This document shows, one piece after another, positions 25,604-33,749 of a stretch of DNA of 64,000 nucleotides. The translations under genes were made by a program, and so were the position numbers. The notes below the pieces were generated by a model. It did no database searches. It was not told where the DNA came from and was given only the letters and a program-made list of their open reading frames with translations. Positions within the stretch are counted from its first letter, which is position 1; each line of letters begins with the position of its first letter. The stretch is from Marisimplicoccus sp965655775 (lineage in GTDB: Bacteria > Bacteroidota > Bacteroidia > Flavobacteriales > Flavobacteriaceae), in NCBI GenBank assembly GCA_965655775.1, contig CBFHHV010000004.1, forward strand, positions 1 to 64,000, in the 5' to 3' direction.

Positions 25604-26835
25604 TGAGAATTTATATTTAGTATTGGCGAAAATTTTGTTACTGAAACAAAGGTAAATGACAAAGCTATTGAAGTTATTAAAATAAATATAAAATTTAATG
25701 AAAATATATATGTAAGATCAATAACAAAAGGAATTGAGTCAATATAATAATCGTCAGGGTTTAGCCTAATTACCTTAAGTTTATTTTGAATTATTGCTGT
25801 TATTAAGAAGGCTATATTTCCTGGTATCATTCCTTTTAAAATAATATTAACTCCTTGATAAATAAAAATTTTACTTAAGGATGACTCATTAGCCCCAAGT
25901 GAAGTCATTATTCCAACCATTTTAACTCTCTCAAATATCAATGTAAAAATTGAGATAATTACACTTATGATAGCAACAGCTACCATTAAAATGGTTATTA
26001 CTAAAATATTGAAATCAAAAATTGAAATCCAACTAAATATATTTTCATATTTAGATTCTATTGATTTAACTGAGAGGTTATTACGCTCTATTGATTCTAA
26101 TTCTGATATTGAACTCTCAATCTCTATAATTTTAGAATTATTTCTAGAAGATATTTCAATTATTGAATAATCATTGAATCCCCACTTGAAAATGCTTTGA
26201 AGAGACTTGGCATTTCCAATAATATAATTATTATCAAAGTCCGGAAAATCGGTATCAAAAATATATTTTACAGAATATGATCTTACATTGGGAATCCTTT
26301 GTTTATGGCTAATCTGAAAATAAAGAGTTACATCTTCCCCTTCCTCAATAGCAAATTTATCTGCAGTAAGTTTTGAAATCATTATTTCATTGCTAGATAA
26401 CTTATCTGATATAATTGAGTTATTAATAAACTTATTTAGTTTTTGAATATCGTATTCTTCACTTACCCCTTTAAATATAATTGATTCAAAGGAATTATTA
26501 TTTGAAATCAATGTAGGCTTTTCAATTATATATTCGATATTTAAATCTGGAAAGAGTCCCCTTATTTGAAGATCAACTTCTTCAATATTATTTATTTTCT
26601 CTGATGCAACACCTCTAAGGTTATTCTCGTAAGTTGATACAACTAAGTCAGGATTTAAACTATAAAGTTTATCTTTTATTGAGGTTTGAAGACCTTTTCC
26701 AATTGATATTGAACATAAAGAAATAAATACTCCTAGGAAAACAGAAATTATTGCAATTTTTATAATCCGTGATGATATATTACTTTTATCATTATTAGAG
26801 TTTAACTTTTTATATATGAAAAAAGGCAAGTTCAA
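25600..26835 (-). CDS. ABC transporter permease of the FtsX/LolC-LolE type
   Basis: An inner-membrane permease related to the lipoprotein-releasing LolCDE system. The 411 residues have one N-terminal membrane helix (about 23-45), a periplasmic MacB-like domain (about 46-255) and three C-terminal helices (about 260-290, 310-340, 365-395). The N-terminal LNLPFFIYKKL and the segment MVGIMTSLGANESSLSKIF are typical. There is no ATG near the N-terminus; TTG codons lie at 26853, 26835 and 26829. The one at 26835 would give MNLPFFIYKK, as in relatives, and is preferred. Its 5' end overlaps the divergent gene at 26816. The partner ATPase is not nearby. Confidence 0.8.
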   Translation of the reverse strand: MNLPFFIYKKLNSNNDKSNISSRIIKIAIISVFLGVFISLCSISIGKGLQTSIKDKLYSLNPDLVVSTYENNLRGVASEKINNIEEVDLQIRGLFPDLNIEYIIEKPTLISNNNSFESIIFKGVSEEYDIQKLNKFINNSIISDKLSSNEIMISKLTADKFAIEEGEDVTLYFQISHKQRIPNVRSYSVKYIFDTDFPDFDNNYIIGNAKSLQSIFKWGFNDYSIIEISSRNNSKIIEIESSISELESIERNNLSVKSIESKYENIFSWISIFDFNILVITILMVAVAIISVIISIFTLIFERVKMVGIMTSLGANESSLSKIFIYQGVNIILKGMIPGNIAFLITAIIQNKLKVIRLNPDDYYIDSIPFVIDLTYIFSLNFIFILITSIALSFTFVSVTKFSPILNINSQ

Positions 26836-27991
26836 GCTAAATATTTTAATCAAAAATACACTTTTATTTATTCTGGTTTCTCTAATGATTCCTTCATTAC
26901 AGTCTCAAGAAATTATTCCTGGTTCAGAGAGGCTAAATATTTATATCAACAAACTAATTAATAAAAAAGTAGCAGTAATTGCCAATAACACAAGCATTAT
27001 CAGAAATGGGGAGCTGTCAGTCCACCTAATAGATACCCTTTTAAAAAGAGAAATTGAAATAGAAAAAATATTTAGTCCTGAACATGGTTTTCTAGGAGAT
27101 AAAGATGATGGAGAAAAGATTGAAGATGGGTTATATAAATCTATTGAGGTAATTTCTTTATATGGAAAGAAAAGAAAAATTAGTGATGATGATTTACAAG
27201 GGATCGATATAATAATTTTTGATATTCAAGATGTTGGAGTAAGATTTTACACTTATTTATCGACTCTTCACTATGCAATGGAAGCTACTTCTAGAACAAA
27301 CAAAAAAATAATAATTTTAGATAGACCGAATCCAAATTCATTTTACATTGACGGACCAGTTTTAGAAAAAGAGAACTCAAGTTTTATTGGATTACATCCA
27401 GTACCTATAGTTTACGGAATGACAATAGGTGAATATGGGAAAATGATAAATGAAGAAGGATGGTTAGGTGAAAAAATGAAAGCTGACTTAGAGGTAATTA
27501 AGATAGAAAATTATACTCACAATATGAGATATGAACCTCCTGTAAGACCTTCTCCAAACCTACCTAATCTTCAGTCAATATATCTTTATCCTAGTTTAGC
27601 TTTTCTTGAAAAGACAGAAGTAAGTGTTGGTAGAGGAACTAAAATTCAATTTCAAATTTATGGCCATCCTGACTTTAAAAGTGGATTTAGCTTTACTCCT
27701 TTACCAAACTTTGGAAGTCAATTTCCAAAATTAAACGGAAAATTATCATTTGGTGAAGATCTAAGGGAATATGAAACCAGTAAAATGATTGAACTCAAAT
27801 GGTTAATAAAATCTTATGATCAGATTAGTGATAAAAATAATTTTTTTAGAAGTGATTTTAATAAATTATCTGGAACTTCAAATTTAAAGGAACAAATTAT
27901 CAATGGCCTGAGTGAATCTGAAATTAGAGAGTCTTGGAATGATGGTCTTGAAAAGTTTAAAAAAATTAGAAAGAAATATTTATTATATTGA
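26816..27991 (+). CDS. DUF1343 protein, exo-beta-N-acetylmuramidase NamZ family
   Basis: NamZ-type enzymes release N-acetylmuramic acid from the non-reducing end of peptidoglycan fragments and serve wall recycling. The 391-residue product has a signal peptide (about residues 10-30, ending LQSQ) and the family hallmarks SPEHGFLGDKDDGE, DIQDVGVRFYTYLSTLHYAMEA marked by its DVGVRFYTY core, LDRPNPN, and SVGRGTKIQFQIYGHP near the middle. Length is normal. The ATG at 26816 lies inside the 5' end of the divergent permease gene, so promoters for both must lie in each other's coding sequence. The VOC gene follows after seven bases. Confidence 0.9.
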   Translation: MKKGKFKLNILIKNTLLFILVSLMIPSLQSQEIIPGSERLNIYINKLINKKVAVIANNTSIIRNGELSVHLIDTLLKREIEIEKIFSPEHGFLGDKDDGEKIEDGLYKSIEVISLYGKKRKISDDDLQGIDIIIFDIQDVGVRFYTYLSTLHYAMEATSRTNKKIIILDRPNPNSFYIDGPVLEKENSSFIGLHPVPIVYGMTIGEYGKMINEEGWLGEKMKADLEVIKIENYTHNMRYEPPVRPSPNLPNLQSIYLYPSLAFLEKTEVSVGRGTKIQFQIYGHPDFKSGFSFTPLPNFGSQFPKLNGKLSFGEDLREYETSKMIELKWLIKSYDQISDKNNFFRSDFNKLSGTSNLKEQIINGLSESEIRESWNDGLEKFKKIRKKYLLY

Positions 27992-27998
27992 AATAATT

Positions 27999-28427
27999 AT
28001 GACAAAACTATCCCCATTTCATCTTGCTATTCCCGTACAAAATTTATCTGAATCCAAAGATTTTTATGAAAATGTATTAGGGTGTAAACGAGGTAGAGAA
28101 TCTGAAGATTGGGCAGACTATGATTTTTTTGGACATCAACTAGTTATTCATGTTGATCCAAATCATAAAGCAAAAGCTCATCACAATGAGGTTGATGGAA
28201 AATCTGTTCCAATTCCCCATTTTGGAGTTGTTATTCCATGGGATGACTTTGATAAGTTTGCAAATATGTTAAGTACAAATAATATCCATTTTGTAATAGA
28301 ACCATATATCAGATTTGAGGGGCTACCAGGTGAACAAAAGACAATGTTTTTTTATGATAATTCAGGAAATGCTCTTGAATTCAAATCATTTAAGGATATG
28401 GATATGTTATTCTCAACCAAAATATAG
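27999..28427 (+). CDS. VOC family protein (glyoxalase/dioxygenase superfamily)
   Basis: A 142-residue metal-dependent protein of the vicinal oxygen chelate fold. It has two beta-alpha-beta-beta-beta modules: FHLAIPVQNLSESKDFYENVLGC opens the first, with His in position for metal, and HFGVVIPWDDFDKF opens the second, ending FYDNSGNALEFKSF with the usual metal-ligand glutamate. HEVDG-like and DYDFFGHQLVIHVDP segments resemble extradiol dioxygenase-like members. The reaction is not predictable. An in-frame upstream start at 27912 lies inside the previous gene; the ATG at 27999 fits the family N-terminus. The next gene follows after two bases. Confidence 0.85.
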   Translation: MTKLSPFHLAIPVQNLSESKDFYENVLGCKRGRESEDWADYDFFGHQLVIHVDPNHKAKAHHNEVDGKSVPIPHFGVVIPWDDFDKFANMLSTNNIHFVIEPYIRFEGLPGEQKTMFFYDNSGNALEFKSFKDMDMLFSTKI

Positions 28428-28429
28428 GT

Positions 28430-29299
28430 ATGCTTAAAATCGGATCTAAAATTTTTGATGGTATCTTTTCTGAGGAAAATAGAAAAAGGATTGAAACCTT
28501 TACAATTTGGTCAGCTACTATTGGATTTATTTTGCATTTATCACTTGTACTACTAAATAATTATTCAATAATTGAAATTGGTAATGAAAGTTTATTACTT
28601 ACTAACCCTATTTCTGCAATTTACACACCATTTTCAATAATTTTATATTACGAGATTTTCTTATTAATCTTCTTCTTGCCAAGGTCTTTTACTACATCTA
28701 TTTTAAAACAATTCGAGATTATTTCACTTATTATTATAAGAAGGGTTTTTTATGATATACCTAAGTTAGATTTAGAATCAAATGATTGGTTTAATAATGT
28801 TGATAATCTTCAAATTACCTATGATTTAATTTGTATACTAATATTATTTTTCTTGATTTACCTTTTCAATTATGTAAAATCAAATATTGAAAATAATAAA
28901 GGGGTTAAAAATATTAGCAGATTTATAGATTCAAAAAAAATAATAAGTGTATTACTTATCCCAGTTATGCTAGTTCTTTTTTTTATCGGAATATACACTT
29001 GGTATACCGTTGGTATTGATTCAAATTTTGCAAGCTCATTTTATTATGTGAATGAGGTATTCTACACTACTTTCTTTTCAATCTTAATTATTGCAGATGT
29101 ATTTATACTTCTACTATCTTTCTTGTATACAGAAAGATATAGTCAAATTATGAGGAATACTGGCTTTATTATATGTACAATACTTATTAGGCTATCTTTC
29201 TCATCAACTGGCCTAACAAATTTATTATTAATAGTATCTAGTATGATTTTTGGCCTATTGATTTTAAAAATTTATAGTCTAATGAATAAGATTGAATAG
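28430..29299 (+). CDS. Integral membrane protein of unknown function
   Basis: I do not recognise this 289-residue protein. Hydrophobicity by eye gives about seven membrane helices: 25-43, 64-85, 133-148, 170-192, 205-232, 245-262 and 266-285. The N-terminal 20 residues are charged and would stay in the cytoplasm. A charged loop lies between helices 2 and 3 (RRVFYDIPKLDLESNDWFNN is its core). There are few conserved-looking polar residues inside the helices, so no transport or catalytic motif can be named. It follows the VOC gene by two bases and converges with folD with no gap, so it is the end of the DUF1343-VOC transcript. Confidence 0.75.
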   Translation: MLKIGSKIFDGIFSEENRKRIETFTIWSATIGFILHLSLVLLNNYSIIEIGNESLLLTNPISAIYTPFSIILYYEIFLLIFFLPRSFTTSILKQFEIISLIIIRRVFYDIPKLDLESNDWFNNVDNLQITYDLICILILFFLIYLFNYVKSNIENNKGVKNISRFIDSKKIISVLLIPVMLVLFFIGIYTWYTVGIDSNFASSFYYVNEVFYTTFFSILIIADVFILLLSFLYTERYSQIMRNTGFIICTILIRLSFSSTGLTNLLLIVSSMIFGLLILKIYSLMNKIE

Positions 29300-30175
29300 C
29301 TAATCAGAGATTTCACAAGCCTTTAATGTATTTTTTAAAAGCATTGAAATAGTCATTGGCCCAACACCTCCAGGAACAGGAGTAATATAACCAACCTTTG
29401 AGGATACACTCTTAAAATCTACATCACCAGTGATTCTATATCCTTTCGGTGATGAAATATCTTTTACTCTAGTTATTCCAACATCTATAATTGATGAGCC
29501 TTCTTTTATCATATCTCCTTTTATAAATTCAGGTATACCAATAGCAGAAATTATTATATCAGATTCAAGACATAATTTTTTAAGATCTTTTGATCTACTA
29601 TGTGCGACAGTGACTGTTGAATTTCCAAAACTTTTATTTTGACTAAGAAGAATACTAATAGGTCTACCTACTATTTGACTTCTTCCAATAACTAGACATT
29701 TTTTACCCTCAGTTTGTATTTCAGTTCTTTCAATCAGCTCAATAATACCAGCTGGTGTAGCAGGTAAAAAAGTATCTATACCCAGTGTCATTTTACCATA
29801 ATTGTTTGGGTGAAAACCATCAACATCTTTATCTGGGCTTACCTTATTTAAAATCTTTTCTTGATTTATATGTTTAGGTAATGGTAATTGAACAATAAAC
29901 CCGTCAATATCATTATCCTCATTGATATCTTGAATTTGAGATATAAGCTCACTCTCACTAATCGAATCATCAAACTTAAAAAGTGACGATTTAAAACCAA
30001 CTCTTTCGCATGCTTTTATCTTACTATTAACGTATGTTTTACTAGCACCATCATCTCCAACCAAAATTGCTGCTAGGTGAGGAACCTTCAAATTATTTTT
30101 TAATCTTTCATCAACAGATAATTTAATCTCATCTAAGACTTTTCCCGAGATATCTTTTCCATCAATTAACTTCAT
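29300..30175 (-). CDS. folD: Bifunctional methylenetetrahydrofolate dehydrogenase / cyclohydrolase
   Basis: Interconverts methylene-, methenyl- and formyl-tetrahydrofolate, feeding purine and formyl-Met synthesis. The 291-residue product has normal length. The conserved YVNSKIKACERVGF holds the catalytic lysine, DGFIVQLPLPKHI the substrate loop, GRSQIVGRPIS the NADP-binding motif and VPGGVGPMTISMLL the C-terminal signature. It lies 40 bases after blh on the same strand, with a TATATTTG box in the gap, so it may be expressed both with blh and alone. Confidence 0.97.
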   Translation of the reverse strand: MKLIDGKDISGKVLDEIKLSVDERLKNNLKVPHLAAILVGDDGASKTYVNSKIKACERVGFKSSLFKFDDSISESELISQIQDINEDNDIDGFIVQLPLPKHINQEKILNKVSPDKDVDGFHPNNYGKMTLGIDTFLPATPAGIIELIERTEIQTEGKKCLVIGRSQIVGRPISILLSQNKSFGNSTVTVAHSRSKDLKKLCLESDIIISAIGIPEFIKGDMIKEGSSIIDVGITRVKDISSPKGYRITGDVDFKSVSSKVGYITPVPGGVGPMTISMLLKNTLKACEISD

Positions 30176-30189
30176 AGAATAATTTTTTT

Positions 30190-30197
30190 CAAATATA
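30190..30197 (-). promoter_or_regulatory. Candidate -7 promoter box of folD
   Basis: TATATTTG on the minus strand between blh and folD, ending 14 bases before the folD ATG. The -33 region lies inside the blh 3' end and is not clear. Confidence 0.35.
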
Positions 30198-30215
30198 CAT
30201 ATTGAATGGTGAAAA

Positions 30216-31100
30216 CTATTTCATACTACTATACATTTTTTCAATCACAATAACATGGGGGAAAGTAATAGCTGCAAGAAAAGTAAACATAATTGGAAGA
30301 ATGTCTAAAGATTCAAAGTCAATAAACAAATAGGATCCAATTAAAAACAAAATAGCTAGAATAAAATATGGTAATGCACTAATTAAATACTTTTTTATGT
30401 ATTCTGAATTATCATCACCATAGATATATTTGACTTGATCTTTAATAGATAAAATACTATGAAAAAAGATAAAGTAAATAGAAAAACCAAAGATTAAACT
30501 AGAATTTAGTGTTAGCATAAACAACAAAATAAAAAAAACAAATTCATCTGCAAAAAAGACTCTCATTGACTTAGATGATAGCAATAAGGACATATAGATT
30601 AAAAATAATACAATAAGTAAAATTCTTAAGAAATTAGAATTTAGAGAGATAGTATTAAAACTTAACAACACATTGTTTACAATATTTATATTATTCATAA
30701 ATACTACTACAAAAAATATTAAACCATGTAAAATAATTAGATATATCCTTTTCATATTAACAAATTCAGGATTTGATGCGCTTACCTCCCAATGTTGCTC
30801 TCCAAAATGATAAATTGAGACCAATACAAACGATAGTAAAGCAATTGATGGAAAAAGGTAAAAGAATACAAAACCAAGAAAAACTAATCCCAAATAGTAA
30901 AAAAAGTAAGAAATTTGGCTTTTTAGGTTATTTTTTCTAGTGTATTTTTTAATTATTAACAGGTCATTTGCTCCATGAATTATTCCAATAGATAGAATTA
31001 ATATAAAACCTAATATATCTTGATAAATTACTGGTAATAAGAAACTTATACCTATAGAGATAATAAAAATTAGTATTCTTGATTTAATAATTTTAACCAT
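30216..31100 (-). CDS. blh: Beta-carotene 15,15'-dioxygenase, Brp/Blh family
   Basis: Cleaves beta-carotene to two retinal molecules in the membrane. The 294-residue polytopic protein has seven or eight hydrophobic segments and the histidines expected for the non-haem iron site: His42 (GIIHGANDLL), His98 (SIYHFGEQHWE), His214 (FFHSILSIKDQ) and His282 (FPHVIVIEKM). The family usually shows PHGALD where this protein has IHGAND. It is divergent from proteorhodopsin with a 108-base gap, the standard arrangement in flavobacteria, where it provides the chromophore. The carotenoid genes crtEBIY are not in the window. folD follows 40 bases downstream. Confidence 0.93.
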   Translation of the reverse strand: MVKIIKSRILIFIISIGISFLLPVIYQDILGFILILSIGIIHGANDLLIIKKYTRKNNLKSQISYFFYYLGLVFLGFVFFYLFPSIALLSFVLVSIYHFGEQHWEVSASNPEFVNMKRIYLIILHGLIFFVVVFMNNINIVNNVLLSFNTISLNSNFLRILLIVLFLIYMSLLLSSKSMRVFFADEFVFFILLFMLTLNSSLIFGFSIYFIFFHSILSIKDQVKYIYGDDNSEYIKKYLISALPYFILAILFLIGSYLFIDFESLDILPIMFTFLAAITFPHVIVIEKMYSSMK

Positions 31101-31208
31101 AATTTATTAAAATATTCATAAAAAAAGATATGATTTTTTTTCAAATAATCTTTTTTAACTCCATTATTTTATTTAATTTACTTTTTATAAACAATAATTA
31201 ATTTAATT
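31101..31208. promoter_or_regulatory. Divergent promoter region between blh and proteorhodopsin
   Basis: This 108-base gap must hold both promoters. On the plus strand TACTTTTT (31179-31186) is a seven-of-eight match to TAnnTTTG, 22 bases before the rhodopsin ATG and about 22 bases after a T-tract. On the minus strand TATCTTTT (31130-31123) is a similar match before blh. Neither has a clear TTTG. No palindrome or riboswitch-like structure is visible. Confidence 0.4.
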
Positions 31209-31925
31209 ATGGAAAATTTATTAAGTATTTTACCAGTATTAGCCACTGATTTAAGCTTGACTGATTTCACTTTTTGGATTGGATTTGCTGCTATGTTAGC
31301 ATCTACAATGTTCTTTTTCTCAGCTATGAATATGGTTGCAGATAAGTGGAAAACTTCTATGCTTGTTTCAGCTTTAATTACTGGTATTGCAGCTCTTCAC
31401 TATTACTACATGAGAAATGCTGCTATGGAAGGTGACATTACTACTGCCTATAGGTATGTAGATTGGATCTTAACTGTACCACTTATGTGTGTAGAGTTTT
31501 ATCTAATTTTAAAGCCATCAGGTGCTACAAAAAGCCTATTGTGGAAACTTATTCTACTTTCAACGGTAATGTTAGTAACTGGTTACTTTGGAGAAGCAGG
31601 TATTGGACCTCTAGACGCTCAATTATGGGGTCTTGTTTCTGGTATAGCTTATTTCGCAATTGTTGCTGAAATTTGGTTTGGTGGAGCTTCTAAGCTTGCT
31701 AAATCAGCTGGTGGTAACGTTGAAAGTGCACACAAAATGCTATGTAAATTCGTACTAATAGGTTGGGCTATTTATCCTATAGGATATATGGCTGGAACTG
31801 ATGGATGGTATAGTGGTATCTTTAGTGGCCTTGCAGGTCAAATGGATGTTATTTACAACGTCGGTGATGCAATTAACAAAATCGGTTTCGGTCTTGTTGT
31901 GTATAACCTTGCAGTATCTAAGTAA
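31209..31925 (+). CDS. Proteorhodopsin, green-tuned outward proton pump
   Basis: A seven-helix retinal protein that pumps protons out of the cell in light. Counting from the ATG, the proton acceptor is Asp85, then Thr89 and proton donor Glu96 (D-W-I-L-T-V-P-L-M-C-V-E), the DTE pattern of proton pumps, not the NDQ pattern of sodium pumps. His64 pairs with the acceptor, and Lys224 (GDAINKIGFG) binds retinal, with counterion Asp220. The spectral tuning site is Met93, expected for green light and usual in flavobacteria. Gly141 lies where bulky residues occur in gamma-proteobacterial PR. The N-terminus is short. A strong terminator follows; blh is divergent. Confidence 0.97.
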   Translation: MENLLSILPVLATDLSLTDFTFWIGFAAMLASTMFFFSAMNMVADKWKTSMLVSALITGIAALHYYYMRNAAMEGDITTAYRYVDWILTVPLMCVEFYLILKPSGATKSLLWKLILLSTVMLVTGYFGEAGIGPLDAQLWGLVSGIAYFAIVAEIWFGGASKLAKSAGGNVESAHKMLCKFVLIGWAIYPIGYMAGTDGWYSGIFSGLAGQMDVIYNVGDAINKIGFGLVVYNLAVSK

Positions 31926-31943
31926 TTTACACTCAGATAATTT

Positions 31944-31973
31944 AAAAAGTCACCTTCTGGTGACTTTTTTTTT
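31944..31973 (+). terminator. Bidirectional terminator between proteorhodopsin and argS
   Basis: AAAAAGTCACC, four bases, GGTGACTTTTT with further T: an eleven-base stem followed by nine T on the plus strand, 18 bases after the rhodopsin stop. On the minus strand it begins directly after the argS stop and has five T, so it can end both converging transcripts. Confidence 0.9.
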
Positions 31974-33741
31974 ACATTTTATTTGGCAATTCAATTCCTA
32001 GTAGATCACAACAAGATTCAATTATATGACTGGTCTTGATCGATATAATTAATCTGATCGATGTTGAATCTAAACTCTCCGAGTTTAGTATATGATGATT
32101 TTGATAAAGGGAGTTATAGCTCTTAACTAAATCATATAGATAATTTGCTAATAAAGCAGGTGAAAGCTCCTTGTATGAATTATCAATTATTGAGGGATAA
32201 TCATATATAGTTTTAATTACCTCTTTCTCTTTTTCATTTAGTGTATAATCCATATTAACATCAACATCCTTATTAACTTTTTTAAGAATTGATTGGATTC
32301 TTACATATGCATATTGTATGAAAGGACCAGTATTACCAGTTAAATCAATTGACTCTTCAGGATTAAATAAAATATTTTTTTTTGGATCAACTTTTAGTAT
32401 ATAATATTTAAGGGCACCTAATGCAATCTTTCTGTATTCATCATGATTTAATACCTCATTTGATGACTGGTACTTTTCTAAACTCTCAGTAGTCTGTTTA
32501 ACAGTATTTATTAGATCATAAATTAAATCGTCTGCATCAACAACCGTTCCTTCCCTACTCTTCATTTTACCTGAAGGTAAGTCCACCATTCCATAACTTA
32601 GATGGTATAAATTATCAGCCCAATCATAACCAAGTCTCTTTAAAATTTTAAATAATACTTTAAAATGATAATCTTGTTCGTTTCCAACAGTATAAATCAT
32701 ACCCTTGACATTCGAATTATCAGCAATCCTTTGAACTGCAGTACCAAGGTCTTGAGTCATGTATACAGATGTTCCATCTGATCTTAGTAAAAGTTTTTCA
32801 TCTAGACCTTCATCATCAAGATTTATCCAAACGGATGAATCCTCTCTTTTGTATAACACATTTTTATTTAGACCATCTAGCATAATATTCTTACCTAGAA
32901 GATAAGTCTCACTTTCATAATAATTCTTATCAAAAGAAACTCCAAGTAGTTTGTAAGTAATATCAAAGCCCTCATAGACCCAATCATTCATCATCTTCCA
33001 AATTTTTCTTGTTTCTAAATCATCATTTTCCCACTTTGTTAATTCTTCTTTAGCAGACTTCATTATTTCTGTATTTTCAGATGCTAGATCTTTATCAATA
33101 CCTGAATCGATTAAATCTTTCATTTGCTCTTTATGAACTTTATCAAACATTATATAATAATCACCCACAAATTTATCACCCTTAATATTCTCAGAATCTG
33201 GAGTTGATCCATTGGCAAATTGTTTCCATGCAACCATTGATTTACATATATGAATTCCACGATCATTTATGATTTGAACTTTTTGCACTTTTTTTCCATT
33301 TGCCTCTAAAATTTTAGAAATTGAATACCCTAATAAATTATTTCTAATATGACCTAAATGAAGAGGCTTATTTGTATTTGGAGATGAAAATTCAACTATA
33401 TAGGTTTCATCTGAAGGCTCAGCTTTACCAAAAGAGAGATTATCTCTTATTGAGTTAATAAAATTAAGGTAATATTTATCAGAAATAGTAAGATTTAAAA
33501 AACCACCTGCAATATTAAAATTGGATATCTTAAGAGAGTTTTTTGTAATAAAGTCTCCAAGTTCTTTTCCAAATTCACTTTTATCTTTATTAATATCTTT
33601 TAAAAAAGGAAATAAAACAATAGTAATGTCACCCTCAAAGTCTTTTCTAGTATTTTGGATTTCAATATAATCTGCTTTTACACTAAAATTTTTACTTAAA
33701 AAATTAGATGCTAGACTTGAAATCTCAGATTTGATTTCCAT
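31972..33741 (-). CDS. argS: Arginine-tRNA ligase
   Basis: Charges tRNA-Arg in the cytoplasm. The 589-residue class I enzyme has the HIGH equivalent HLGH in SSPNTNKPLHLGHIRNN (about residues 122-132) and the KMSKS-region equivalent GKMKSREG (about 390). The N-terminal Add1 domain (about 1-115) and the C-terminal DALR anticodon-binding domain, starting near GPFIQYAYVRIQSI, are both present. It lies eight bases after gltA, probably in the same transcript, and its stop codon touches the bidirectional terminator. Confidence 0.97.
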   Translation of the reverse strand: MEIKSEISSLASNFLSKNFSVKADYIEIQNTRKDFEGDITIVLFPFLKDINKDKSEFGKELGDFITKNSLKISNFNIAGGFLNLTISDKYYLNFINSIRDNLSFGKAEPSDETYIVEFSSPNTNKPLHLGHIRNNLLGYSISKILEANGKKVQKVQIINDRGIHICKSMVAWKQFANGSTPDSENIKGDKFVGDYYIMFDKVHKEQMKDLIDSGIDKDLASENTEIMKSAKEELTKWENDDLETRKIWKMMNDWVYEGFDITYKLLGVSFDKNYYESETYLLGKNIMLDGLNKNVLYKREDSSVWINLDDEGLDEKLLLRSDGTSVYMTQDLGTAVQRIADNSNVKGMIYTVGNEQDYHFKVLFKILKRLGYDWADNLYHLSYGMVDLPSGKMKSREGTVVDADDLIYDLINTVKQTTESLEKYQSSNEVLNHDEYRKIALGALKYYILKVDPKKNILFNPEESIDLTGNTGPFIQYAYVRIQSILKKVNKDVDVNMDYTLNEKEKEVIKTIYDYPSIIDNSYKELSPALLANYLYDLVKSYNSLYQNHHILNSESLDSTSIRLIISIKTSHIIESCCDLLGIELPNKM

Positions 33742-33749
33742 TTATTATT

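Noticed and set aside
27912..27998. Longer N-terminus of the VOC protein starting at 27912.
   Set aside because: It lies inside the DUF1343 gene and adds 29 residues without similarity to the fold.
31101..31208. Possible light- or retinal-responsive operator between blh and rhodopsin.
   Set aside because: No palindrome or direct repeat could be found in the gap.
31801..32001. Small plus-strand reading frame across the end of the rhodopsin gene and the terminator.
   Set aside because: It shadows the rhodopsin gene and crosses a strong bidirectional terminator; no start signal or conserved sequence.
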